Shown here piece after piece: positions 1 through 7,092 of a stretch of DNA of 19,324 bases. Positions within the stretch are counted from its first letter, which is position 1; each line of letters begins with the position of its first letter. Source of the stretch: JANOXC01 sp031418215 (lineage in GTDB: Bacteria > Bacteroidota > Bacteroidia > AKYH767-A > OLB10); contig JANOXC010000022.1 in the NCBI GenBank assembly GCA_031418215.1, positions 1 through 19,324 of the forward strand. The letters are read 5' to 3'. Made by a program: the position numbers and the translations under genes. The notes beneath the pieces were generated by a model. The model was given only the letters and a program-made list of their open reading frames with translations, had not been told where the DNA came from and searched no databases.

Positions 1-422
1 TGATTGCGCAGCTTGAAAAAAACGGCAAATCTGCTTTAATCATCAGAGGAAAGCCAGATGAAGATTTGTTGCCGGCTCCGATTGGCAACATTACTTTTGT
101 AAATCATTTATCGGCGGATATTATGCAATATCAACTTCTGAATAGTATATATATTGTTTGCAGATCTGGGTATTCATCATTAATGGATTTGGCGGCAGTT
201 GGCAGAAGTGCCATCATCATTCCTACGCCGGGACAAACAGAACAGGAATACTTAGCTGATTATCATCATTTGAAAGGCTATCATTTTCGTGCATTGCAGG
301 AAAACTTTGACTTAATAAAAGCATTTGAAGGCTTAAGGGGGTGTAAATCATTGCTTTTAGAAAATAAGAAGTTGGCAGCTGTACTCAAAAATATTTTTAA
401 TGATGACCATACAGTTAACTGA
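1..422 (+). CDS. MurG-like glycosyltransferase, C-terminal part (partial)
   Basis: The reading frame is open from the first complete codon at position 3 to a TGA at 420-422, so the start lies before the window; an internal TTG at 66 is not the true start. About 139 residues are visible. The stretch CRSGYSSLMDLAAVG followed by IIIPTPGQTEQEYLA matches the nucleotide-sugar binding C-terminal half of GT28/MurG-like glycosyltransferases (glycine-rich turn, then the PxPGQxEQ motif). The family transfers a sugar from a nucleotide donor to a lipid or cell-surface acceptor at the cytoplasmic membrane face. The acceptor cannot be told from this fragment. It is followed at once by the cobalamin riboswitch, which belongs to the next gene. 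Confidence 0.8.
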   Translation, partial: IAQLEKNGKSALIIRGKPDEDLLPAPIGNITFVNHLSADIMQYQLLNSIYIVCRSGYSSLMDLAAVGRSAIIIPTPGQTEQEYLADYHHLKGYHFRALQENFDLIKAFEGLRGCKSLLLENKKLAAVLKNIFNDDHTVN

Positions 423-432
423 TATTAACTAG

Positions 433-447
433 TTTAGCCACGCTAAA
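433..447 (+). other. short hairpin after the glycosyltransferase gene
   Basis: TTTAGC (433-438) and GCTAAA (442-447) form a perfect 6-bp stem with a CAC loop. There is no following T run, so it is not a convincing intrinsic terminator. It sits just before the riboswitch core and may be part of its leader or chance. Confidence 0.3.
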
Positions 448-622
448 TGGTGCCCCGAGTACTCGGGGTTAAAAGGGAATTACGTGTAAATCGTGAACAG
501 TCCCCGCTGCTGTAAGCCCATTGCATTGTTGCAATTGTTGTTGTTGAGAAATTTAAACCACTGTGGCGCTCAAACCACGGGAAGGATTCAACAACAGGGT
601 AAGTCAGAAAACCTGCCTTTTA
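446..622 (+). ncRNA. cobalamin (adenosylcobalamin) riboswitch
   Basis: The leader carries the conserved elements of the cobalamin riboswitch in the right order. There is a GGTGCC-type start, with a perfect hairpin CCCCGAG/CTCGGGG at 453-468. AAAAGGGAAT (471-480) follows, then the core AGTCCCCGCTGCTGTAAGCC (499-518). A CCACTG...GGGAAGG segment lies around 558-584. The 3' B12-box-like GTCAGAAAACCTGCC ends near 617. Cobalamin binding to this class normally lowers expression of the downstream transport gene. The next gene is a BtuG-like corrinoid-binding lipoprotein, which fits. Ends are approximate because they are judged from conserved motifs, not from a covariance model. Confidence 0.93.
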
Positions 623-631
623 GATAGTAAA

Positions 632-704
632 GATGAAACCTTCGGAGGAAAGGATATTGTGGCAATGTAGCTATATATATATTGTCCATTATTGGTGTTT
701 CATC
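632..704 (+). promoter_or_regulatory. possible expression platform of the riboswitch
   Basis: Between the riboswitch core and the ATG at 738 there is a long-range stem, GATGAAAC (632-639) with GTTTCATC (697-704). It encloses a small CCT-TCGG-AGG hairpin (639-648, sharing its first base with the outer stem) and a stem GGCAAT/ATTGTC (661-666 with 681-686, including one G-U pair) across a TATATATATAT loop. A U-rich stretch follows (707-717). This could be the ligand-controlled switch element. Whether it acts on termination or translation cannot be decided by eye. Confidence 0.45.
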
Positions 705-737
705 CTGTTGTTATTTTTAAAACTATAATCAACTTAT

Positions 738-1802
738 ATGAAAACAATTCAGTTGTCAATTTTGTGTTTTATTGCTATAACTTTAGCATCCTGCGAAAAA
801 GAAAAATCTTCCGGCACGGATTCAATTCCGTACAACGAGCATGGCATCTTTGTGGTGAATGAAGGAGCTTATCAGGGTAATAATGGATCAGTTTCCTATT
901 TACAGTATACAGGAAGAGGCGTAATCAGTGATGTTTTTAAAGCCGTAAATGGCGTTCCGATTGGTGATGTAGTTCAAAGTATGAATATATATAATGGAAA
1001 GGGTTATTTGGTGGTTAATAATTCTCAAAAAGTTGAAGTGGTTAATATGTCCGACTTTAGTTCAACCGGAACAATTACGGGTTTTTCAAGTCCGCGATAT
1101 TTTCTTCCCGTAAGTGCTGATAAAGCGTATGTAAGTGACTGGTTTTCCAACCAGGTTAAAGTTATTGATTTGATTTCACGAACTATTACCTCAACAATTG
1201 ATGTTGGTGCAGGCCCTGAACAAATGGCATTGAGCAACAATAAAGTTTATGTTGCCAATATTGGGGGAATTGGAAACGATAGTACGGTAAGTGTTATTGA
1301 TGTTGGTACTAATTCAGTAATAAAAACAATCAATGTAGGTTTGAATCCCAATAGTATTGTAAAATTACAGAATGGAGCATTACTGGTACTTTGCGGAGGA
1401 ACAACCGGTGCCGATTATATTGGTGGAACAGCTGATGATGTGGCTGGCAGAATAGTGCAAATTGATCAAGTATCAGATAACATTTCGCAAGCATTAAATT
1501 TTACACAATCCTTTCACCCTTTAAAATTGATAGCGAATACAATAAATGATAAAATTTATTTCTTAGGTGGAGACAATGGTTATACAGGCGCTGTTTATAA
1601 ATTCGATCTGAATTTGTTTATTCCTTCACTGCTAATTCCGGGTAGTTATTACGGTTTAGGAGTAAATCCTGTCGATGGGAATATTTTTTGTGGACAGCCG
1701 GGTTTTTCGGCCAGAAATTATTTTCTGAAATATAAATCAGATGGAAGTTTAATTGACAGCAGTCTTGTGGGAATAGGACCTAATGGTTTTGTGTTTAATT
1801 AA
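738..1802 (+). CDS. BtuG-like surface lipoprotein, beta-propeller (DUF5074/YncE-type)
   Basis: A 354-residue protein with a lipoprotein signal peptide; the lipobox LASC puts the lipidated cysteine at residue 19. After a short linker comes GIFVVNEGAYQGNNGSVSYL (about 37-56), the opening typical of DUF5074/BtuG proteins. Repeated blades of the YncE type follow, such as AYVSDWFSNQVKVIDL and VYVANIGG...TVSVIDV, forming a probable seven-bladed propeller. Characterised BtuG proteins of Bacteroides are outer-surface lipoproteins that bind cobalamin very tightly and pass it to the TonB-dependent receptor BtuB. The riboswitch directly upstream supports a corrinoid role. Unusually, no btuB, btuF/C/D or corrinoid gene follows; the next gene is convergent after 16 bp. 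Function is inferred from family plus riboswitch. A generic YncE-like protein is the alternative. Confidence 0.8.
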   Translation: MKTIQLSILCFIAITLASCEKEKSSGTDSIPYNEHGIFVVNEGAYQGNNGSVSYLQYTGRGVISDVFKAVNGVPIGDVVQSMNIYNGKGYLVVNNSQKVEVVNMSDFSSTGTITGFSSPRYFLPVSADKAYVSDWFSNQVKVIDLISRTITSTIDVGAGPEQMALSNNKVYVANIGGIGNDSTVSVIDVGTNSVIKTINVGLNPNSIVKLQNGALLVLCGGTTGADYIGGTADDVAGRIVQIDQVSDNISQALNFTQSFHPLKLIANTINDKIYFLGGDNGYTGAVYKFDLNLFIPSLLIPGSYYGLGVNPVDGNIFCGQPGFSARNYFLKYKSDGSLIDSSLVGIGPNGFVFN

Positions 1803-1818
1803 ATGATATGCAAAAAGA

Positions 1819-2373
1819 TCAATTGATCACTAAGTCATCTGAATAAATCACATTGCTTTTATTGCCTGCACGGTCCATCAAATAAATCTTGCAACGTCCA
1901 ACCGGAAAAAGATTTGATAATGCTGATGCGTAATCAAGCTGGTACGCTATTTCACCCTCAATAGAACGGTTATTTCCTTCAGGTTGTATATATTCCAATG
2001 CGCGATGAAAGAAAATTTGTGATGAATCAACATAGGAGCCGGGGATCAGGTTGCAATTGAGGTCCAAGGCTGAATCAGGAAGTGGTATATATGCAGGAGA
2101 ATATATATTATTTACTTTTTTCTCATAATAAATAAATAGATCGTTCACCGGTCTTCCACAATTATCCACCTGTTCAAACTCTCTTCTGCCAATATCTCCA
2201 TTTCTGTCTTTAAAATAAATAATCAGCTCCACCAACTGATCATGACCGGCGGCATCTTTTTTAAGGTACTTCCATTCACCAAATTCAATACTGGGGGCCT
2301 CAGGAGCATAACGATCCTTTTTGCACCCTGCAAAAGAGATCAATGTGAATAAAACTAAAAGTAACTTCTTCAT
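1819..2373 (-). CDS. small lipoprotein of unknown function
   Basis: A 184-residue protein read from the ATG at 2373. A TTG four codons upstream is rejected because the ATG gives a clean signal sequence, MKKLLLVLFTLISFAGC, with lipobox FAGC and lipidated Cys17. The mature part is acidic and contains YFKDRNGDIGRREF, a D-x-N-G-D-I-G loop common in Bacteroidota lipoproteins with beta-sandwich folds. The C-terminal half ends in a strand-like CKIYLMDRAGNKSNVIYSDDL. No catalytic motif is recognised. It is convergent with the BtuG-like gene (16 bp between stop codons) and divergent from the carbonic anhydrase family gene. The cellular place (envelope lipoprotein) is well supported; the function is unknown. 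Confidence 0.8.
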   Translation of the reverse strand: MKKLLLVLFTLISFAGCKKDRYAPEAPSIEFGEWKYLKKDAAGHDQLVELIIYFKDRNGDIGRREFEQVDNCGRPVNDLFIYYEKKVNNIYSPAYIPLPDSALDLNCNLIPGSYVDSSQIFFHRALEYIQPEGNNRSIEGEIAYQLDYASALSNLFPVGRCKIYLMDRAGNKSNVIYSDDLVIN

Positions 2374-2500
2374 ATCGAAAATCAACGCTCAAATTTACGA
2401 AATATTTGACCTTGGTTTTAAACAAAGCGGGGATTGAAGTCAACAATTGTAATTTTTTATCCGGAAATTAATTAATTACTTTGATGCGGAGGCAATAAAG

Positions 2501-3025
2501 ATGGCATTGATTAAATCAGTAAAGGGCAAAGAACCCCAATTTGGTAAGAATTGTTACCTGGCAGATAATGCTACTGTTGTTGGCGAGGTATTGATGGGGG
2601 ACGATTGTTCTGTTTGGTTTAATGCAGTCATCAGAGGTGATGTAAATAGTATCACCATTGGTAATAAAGTCAATATTCAGGATGGAGTGGTAGTTCATTG
2701 CACCTATCTAAAAGCAAAGACTACCATTGGAAACAATGTTTCTATTGGCCACAATGCAATTGTGCATGGGTGCACATTGGAAGATAATGTCCTGGTGGGA
2801 ATGGGTGCTATTATTATGGACCATGCTGTTATTGAAACGAATTCAATTATTGCGGCCGGTGCTGTTGTTTTGGAAAACACAAGGGTTGAATCAGGGAGCA
2901 TTTATGCCGGGGTGCCTGCCAAAAAAATTAAAAATATCGACCCTGAGCAATTCAAGATATTAATTGAACGCACTGCAACAAATTACATCATGTACGCAGA
3001 TTGGTTCAGGGAAACAACAAAATAG
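2501..3025 (+). CDS. gamma carbonic anhydrase family protein (left-handed beta-helix)
   Basis: A 174-residue protein of hexapeptide repeats (for example NATVVGEVLMGDDCSVWFNAVIRGD), the left-handed beta-helix fold of the gamma-class carbonic anhydrase/YrdA/PaaY family; the length is normal. The metal-site histidines are all present: His66 (VVVHC), His84 (IGHN) and His89 (VHG), spaced as in the family. So are Arg45 and Asp47 of the IRGD motif and Gln60. The family forms trimers with zinc or iron between subunits. Some members hydrate CO2 and others act on CoA thioesters or have no measured activity, so the reaction is not certain. A GGAGG at 2488-2492, eight bases before the ATG, is a rare Shine-Dalgarno-like site in this window. 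The downstream neighbour is convergent after 20 bp. Confidence 0.9.
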   Translation: MALIKSVKGKEPQFGKNCYLADNATVVGEVLMGDDCSVWFNAVIRGDVNSITIGNKVNIQDGVVVHCTYLKAKTTIGNNVSIGHNAIVHGCTLEDNVLVGMGAIIMDHAVIETNSIIAAGAVVLENTRVESGSIYAGVPAKKIKNIDPEQFKILIERTATNYIMYADWFRETTK

Positions 3026-3045
3026 ATTCAATTTTCTTTTTTCAG

Positions 3046-3537
3046 TTATCGATTGCTGAATAAATAAGCAAAGGCAATAATGGCAATTAGCAAAGCTACA
3101 ATTATCATCATTGCGTTTTTTGAAATGCCGGTTTTCTTTACTGGTTCCTGCTCTAATATGCTATTGATTACAGATTCCAGCTTACTAAAAGCCTGTTGAT
3201 TTTTAACAACATAATCATAAGCACCATATTTAATGAGGTTGGCGGAAACTTCCGGCTTTTCCTGTGCTGTTAAGAAAATGACAGGGGCTGTATACTGCTT
3301 TTTCAGCTTCATCAATATCTGTAGTCCGTTCAAGGCTTTTGGATTTAAGGAATCAAGCTGAAAATCCAATACGATGATGTCAGGTTTAGGATAATTTCCA
3401 GAAATGGCCTCTTCGCCTGAGTTAAAAACAGTGATGGTTGATTCCGGAAATTTTACCTTCAGGTGATCACTGATCATCTCTGACATTTGCAGGTTATCTT
3501 CAATAACAAGGAAATTCATTTTTTTATTCGCATTCAT
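3046..3537 (-). CDS. receiver-domain protein with C-terminal membrane anchor
   Basis: A 163-residue protein. Residues 7-128 are a CheY-like receiver: acidic pair Glu13-Asp14, phospho-acceptor Asp58 in IIVLDFQL, Thr90 in IFLTAQ, and Lys112 after YDYVV. No DNA-binding or enzymatic output domain follows. Instead a short charged linker (EPVKKTGISK) leads into one hydrophobic helix, about 142-160 (NAMMIIVALLIAIIAFAYLF), ending SNR. This is the layout of a tail-anchored protein with the receiver in the cytoplasm. It would be phosphorylated by a histidine kinase not seen here. M7 (position 3519) is an alternative start. It stands alone between a convergent gene and a divergent exbB cluster. The receiver call is firm; the anchor is inferred from hydrophobicity. 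Confidence 0.9.
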   Translation of the reverse strand: MNANKKMNFLVIEDNLQMSEMISDHLKVKFPESTITVFNSGEEAISGNYPKPDIIVLDFQLDSLNPKALNGLQILMKLKKQYTAPVIFLTAQEKPEVSANLIKYGAYDYVVKNQQAFSKLESVINSILEQEPVKKTGISKNAMMIIVALLIAIIAFAYLFSNR

Positions 3538-3771
3538 AATGGAATAGTTAGGTTGGTTATGAGTTTTAGCGTGAAATTATTTTTTCAATCCGGAAGAATT
3601 ATTGCCCCGTGTGTCAAATAAGAGTCGGAAGATAAAAAAGATTATTTGAAACATACAATTAAGGAACATAATTTATTTTAATAATTTCCGTTTAAGAGTA
3701 GATTATCTGAATTAACAATTCATTGTTAAAACGCAGCTTACAATCTGTCCAAATAGCACTTTCATTGCTGT

Positions 3772-3779
3772 TACCTTTA
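3772..3779 (+). promoter_or_regulatory. possible -7 box upstream of exbB
   Basis: TACCTTTA matches the Bacteroidota -7 consensus TAnnTTTG at all but the last base and lies 25 bases before the exbB ATG. No clear -33 TTG is seen at the usual distance, so this is tentative. The rest of the gap 3538-3771 shows nothing else recognisable. Confidence 0.35.
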
Positions 3780-3804
3780 CCATTCACCAGTGTAAATCCA
3801 AAAT

Positions 3805-4527
3805 ATGTCATTAATCCTCCAGATCCAACAGGCCGGAACCGTTATTACTGATACAATTAGTCAGGCCGCACAAACGGTAAGCCCAATCGCCACACCTCCT
3901 CCTCCACCAACCATTTCCCTATGGGATATGCTGTTGAAAGGCGGGCCCATCATGATTCCTATTGGTATTCTGTCAATAGTGGCAATATATATATTTATCG
4001 AACGATACCTTGTCATATCAAGGGCTTCACGTATCGACCTCAACTTCATGAACAATATCCGTGATTTCATGCATAACGGCAATATCGATTCTGCCAAGTC
4101 ATTGTGCAAAAACACAAATAGTCCAATTGCCCGACTAATTGAAAAAGGTATTTCCCGAATTGGCCGTCCCATAAAGGAAATTGAGGATGCAATTGAGAAT
4201 ACCGGAAAGCTTGAAGTTCATAAACTGGAAAAAAATCTTGGTATTCTTGGTATTATTGCCGGTATTGCCCCCATGTTTGGATTCGTAGGGACTATCATCG
4301 GAGTAATTAAGATATTCTACAATATTTCATTGGCCGATAATATTTCCATTGGATTAATTGCCGGCGGACTTTATGAAAAAATGATTACTTCCGCATCTGG
4401 CCTGATCATCGGAATATTTGCCTATATTGGTTATCACTACCTGGCCATTTTAACTGATAAAGTAATTTTCAAGATTGAAAGCAATGCCGTTGAGTTTATC
4501 GACCTGTTACAAGAACCTGCAAAATGA
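3805..4527 (+). CDS. exbB: MotA/TolQ/ExbB proton channel family protein
   Basis: A 240-residue inner-membrane protein. An N-terminal extension with a run of five prolines (31-35) precedes membrane segment 1 (about 46-71, GGPIMIPIGILSIVAIYIFI). Segment 2 (about 146-170) carries IAPMFGFVGTIIGVIKIF, and segment 3 (about 183-212) carries IAGGLYEKMITSASGLIIGI; these two are the signature helices of ExbB/TolQ. With ExbD it forms the proton channel that drives TonB or TolA. First gene of a tightly packed cluster: its TGA overlaps the exbD ATG in the sequence ATGA (4524-4527), suggesting translational coupling. ExbB is preferred over TolQ because a TonB-type protein follows, but Bacteroidota carry several paralogues. 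Confidence 0.9.
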   Translation: MSLILQIQQAGTVITDTISQAAQTVSPIATPPPPPTISLWDMLLKGGPIMIPIGILSIVAIYIFIERYLVISRASRIDLNFMNNIRDFMHNGNIDSAKSLCKNTNSPIARLIEKGISRIGRPIKEIEDAIENTGKLEVHKLEKNLGILGIIAGIAPMFGFVGTIIGVIKIFYNISLADNISIGLIAGGLYEKMITSASGLIIGIFAYIGYHYLAILTDKVIFKIESNAVEFIDLLQEPAK

Positions 4528-4922
4528 ATCTCCGACGACGACACAGGGTACAACCTGAAGTAGCAACTGCTTCGCTTAACGACATCATGTTCTTCCTGAT
4601 GTTGTTCTTTCTTATTTGTTCAACGCTGGTGAACCCCAACGTCATCAAATTATTACTCCCTAAAGCGAATACGCATAAAACACTGAACAAGCAACCGCTT
4701 ACCATTTCCGTAACGGGTGATCTGCATTATTTCATCAACAACAGAGAAGTGAATTATGCCGATCTTCAAAGGGAATTAGCCACTGCAATTGCAGGAACAA
4801 CAGAACCAACAGCTGTTTTGCGTGTTGATAAGGCTGTAACGGTGCAGGATTTGGTGTCGTTGCTTGATATTGGAAATCAGTTAAAGATTAAAATGATATT
4901 GGCAACTGATAATAAGAAATGA
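4524..4922 (+). CDS. exbD: ExbD/TolR biopolymer transport protein
   Basis: A 132-residue protein with a short basic cytoplasmic N-terminus (MNLRRRHRVQ), one membrane helix (about 19-40) and a periplasmic domain of about 90 residues. The helix begins SLNDIMFFLMLFFLI; Asp20 is at the position of the conserved proton-carrying aspartate of ExbD/TolR. Length is typical. It works with ExbB as the motor of the TonB system. Coupled on both sides by ATGA overlaps, with exbB at 4524-4527 and with tonB at 4919-4922. Confidence 0.9.
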   Translation: MNLRRRHRVQPEVATASLNDIMFFLMLFFLICSTLVNPNVIKLLLPKANTHKTLNKQPLTISVTGDLHYFINNREVNYADLQRELATAIAGTTEPTAVLRVDKAVTVQDLVSLLDIGNQLKIKMILATDNKK

Positions 4923-5764
4923 ATACCGCAGTAGTTGAGAAAAAAGATAAATGGAAAGCGTTGGCAGGCACGCTTTTCTTTCACGCCGTTATTTTATTGA
5001 TTTTCGTTTTGGTGGTTTTTACTAATCCCGATCCACCGATGTTCAGCGACAATGCCGGGGTAGAAGTTAACTTCGGATATATGGAGGATGGAATGGGGGA
5101 GGTTCAGCCTGAGCCTGATAAGGAATTGATGACGACCACCCCACAGAAAGAAAAACAGGAAGAAGTTAAGCAGGAAGAAAAGGAACTGATTACCCAGGAT
5201 GTGGAAGAGGCTCCTGAAATTATGAAGAAGGAGGTTCCCAAGAAGGAGGTAAAAAAGAATACCGTAATTGTTGAAAAGCCAAAAAAGGAGCAGCCTAAAC
5301 AGCCTGTTGTTGATCAAAGTGCTTTATATAAACCAAAGAAAAAAGGCGGGGAAGGAGAAACCGGTAAGCCCGGCGACCAGGGAATTGAAGAAGGCAGTTT
5401 ATTAAGCAAAACACACGGCAACAACATGGGTACCGGCGATCATGGCGATGGTACCGGGAAAGATGGAAATGGAGGCAATGGTGATGGCACTGGTGTTTCT
5501 TTTACATTGGCCGACCGCTCCATGCGTTTGGCACCGCGTTTAACAGATCAATCGCAGGAACAAGGCAAGGTGGTGATTGATATTACCGTTGATAAGCAAG
5601 GAAATGTGGTAACTGCAAGTGGCCCGGGAAGAGGGTCTACTACCTCCAGCGCCAACCTAGTTCGCAAAGCAAAAGAAGCTGCCATGAAGTCAAAATTTTC
5701 TCCAAGCCCTCAAGGTGTAGAAGAACAGCGCGGTACGATTACCTTTGTGTTCATCCTTAGATGA
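4919..5764 (+). CDS. tonB: TonB-family energy transducer
   Basis: A 281-residue protein. One N-terminal membrane helix (about 14-35, LAGTLFFHAVILLIFVLVVF) has T18-x3-H22, resembling the S-x3-H motif by which TonB contacts ExbB/ExbD. A Glu/Lys/Pro-rich periplasmic spacer (about 62-130) follows, then a glycine/aspartate-rich flexible stretch (about 143-192, GDGTGKDGNGGNGDGTG). The C-terminal domain (about 193-281) has GKVVIDITVDKQGNVV, then KAKEAAMKSKFSP and RGTITFVFIL, as in the TonB C-terminal fold. Typical role: passing proton-motive energy from ExbBD to outer-membrane receptors. The glycine-rich linker and weak C-terminal identity leave TolA-like use possible. Overlaps exbD and folC by ATGA. 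Confidence 0.85.
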   Translation: MNTAVVEKKDKWKALAGTLFFHAVILLIFVLVVFTNPDPPMFSDNAGVEVNFGYMEDGMGEVQPEPDKELMTTTPQKEKQEEVKQEEKELITQDVEEAPEIMKKEVPKKEVKKNTVIVEKPKKEQPKQPVVDQSALYKPKKKGGEGETGKPGDQGIEEGSLLSKTHGNNMGTGDHGDGTGKDGNGGNGDGTGVSFTLADRSMRLAPRLTDQSQEQGKVVIDITVDKQGNVVTASGPGRGSTTSSANLVRKAKEAAMKSKFSPSPQGVEEQRGTITFVFILR

Positions 5765-7086
5765 ACTATCAGCAGACTTTAAAGTATTTATATGATGCCT
5801 TGCCCATGTACCAACGGGTTGGCATTGCTGCATACAAAGCAAACCTTGACAATACCATTGCCATCTGTGATTTATTGAATAATCCGCACAGGCAATTGCA
5901 ATGTATTCATGTTGCAGGCACCAACGGTAAAGGTTCAGTGAGCCATATGATAGCCGCTATTTTACAAGCTGCAGGTTATAAAACAGGATTGTATACTTCG
6001 CCACATCTGAAAGATTTTCGGGAGAGAATTCGGGTGAATGGTAAAATGATTAGCAAGAAATTTATTAGTGATTTTGTAACGAAACATCAAAAGGATTTCG
6101 AAAAAATTCAACCATCCTTTTTTGAAATGACTGTTGGACTTGCATTTCAGTATTTCCTTGAAAATCGTGTAGACATTGCCGTCATAGAAACCGGTCTTGG
6201 CGGCAGGCTTGACTCTACCAATGTAATTCATCCGATCTTATCAGTGATTACCAATATTGATTGGGATCATATGAATTTGTTGGGCGACACATTGGAAAAA
6301 ATTGCATCGGAAAAAGCAGGAATTATTAAGAGAGAAGTCCCTGTTGTGATTGGTGAATTAACGAGCCCATCGAAGCGGGTATTTATAAAGAAAGCCAAAG
6401 AGATGCAAGCCCCGATATTTTTTGCATCCAAAGAAATGAGTGCTGCTTTAGCAGGAACCTCACCAATTTCAAATAAAAATGCGGTGAAGCAGTTAAGCGG
6501 TATTGAAGCTTATATAAGGGTCGATGTCAGTAGGAAAAGGAAACTTTTATACGAAAACCTGCAATTGGATTTAACAGGTTCTTATCAATTGAAAAATGTA
6601 GTTACGGTTTTGCAAAGCATTGCATTGTTAAAGCAACATTTTGAAATTAGGGAGGAGCATATAAGAATTGGGTTATCTACCGTGAAGTCATCAACAGGAC
6701 TTGCGGGAAGGTGGCATGTTATATCGCGAAAACCGTTGATCATTGCAGATACCGGACATAATCAGGCCGGAATGAAGGTGGTGCTGGAAATGGTTCATTC
6801 CCTATCTTTTGATAATTTACATTTTGTGTTGGGTATGGTGAACGACAAGGATATTGATAAAATATTATCCTTACTTCCTAAAATGGCAAACTACTACTTT
6901 TGTAAAGCAGCGATACCTCGGGGACTGGATGCCGTTTTGTTGGCTGAGGCAGCGGCATCATTTCATTTAAAAGGTGAAATATATAATTCTGTTAAGGCAG
7001 CATTGAAAGCGGCTAAATCAAAAGCAGGCTTGAATGATCTTATTTTTGTAGGCGGCAGCAATTTTACTGTAGCGGAAGTAATCTGA
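5761..7086 (+). CDS. folC: bifunctional folylpolyglutamate/dihydrofolate synthase
   Basis: A 441-residue Mur-ligase-type enzyme of normal length. The P-loop GTNGKGS is at 53-59, ETGLGGRLDSTN at 143-154, NIDWDHMNLLG at 165-175, and SEKAGIIK at 183-190 with the lysine expected to be carbamylated. GRWHV at 316-320 and ADTGHN at 329-334 mark the C-terminal domain. It adds glutamate to dihydropteroate (making dihydrofolate) and to folates, using ATP, in the cytoplasm. Its ATG overlaps the tonB stop (5761-5764), so it is likely cotranscribed with the TonB genes although the pathways are unrelated. The next gene starts 6 bp after its stop. Confidence 0.95.
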   Translation: MNYQQTLKYLYDALPMYQRVGIAAYKANLDNTIAICDLLNNPHRQLQCIHVAGTNGKGSVSHMIAAILQAAGYKTGLYTSPHLKDFRERIRVNGKMISKKFISDFVTKHQKDFEKIQPSFFEMTVGLAFQYFLENRVDIAVIETGLGGRLDSTNVIHPILSVITNIDWDHMNLLGDTLEKIASEKAGIIKREVPVVIGELTSPSKRVFIKKAKEMQAPIFFASKEMSAALAGTSPISNKNAVKQLSGIEAYIRVDVSRKRKLLYENLQLDLTGSYQLKNVVTVLQSIALLKQHFEIREEHIRIGLSTVKSSTGLAGRWHVISRKPLIIADTGHNQAGMKVVLEMVHSLSFDNLHFVLGMVNDKDIDKILSLLPKMANYYFCKAAIPRGLDAVLLAEAAASFHLKGEIYNSVKAALKAAKSKAGLNDLIFVGGSNFTVAEVI

Positions 7087-7092
7087 TATTTT

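Noticed and set aside
2727..2963. 78-codon forward frame inside the carbonic anhydrase family gene
   Set aside because: It is a +1 shadow of the hexapeptide-repeat gene and has no independent start signal or motif.
4994..5317. 107-codon minus-strand frame opposite tonB, very rich in Leu and Phe
   Set aside because: The apparent hydrophobic protein is just the reverse complement of the Glu/Lys-rich TonB spacer (GAA/AAG codons read as TTC/CTT).
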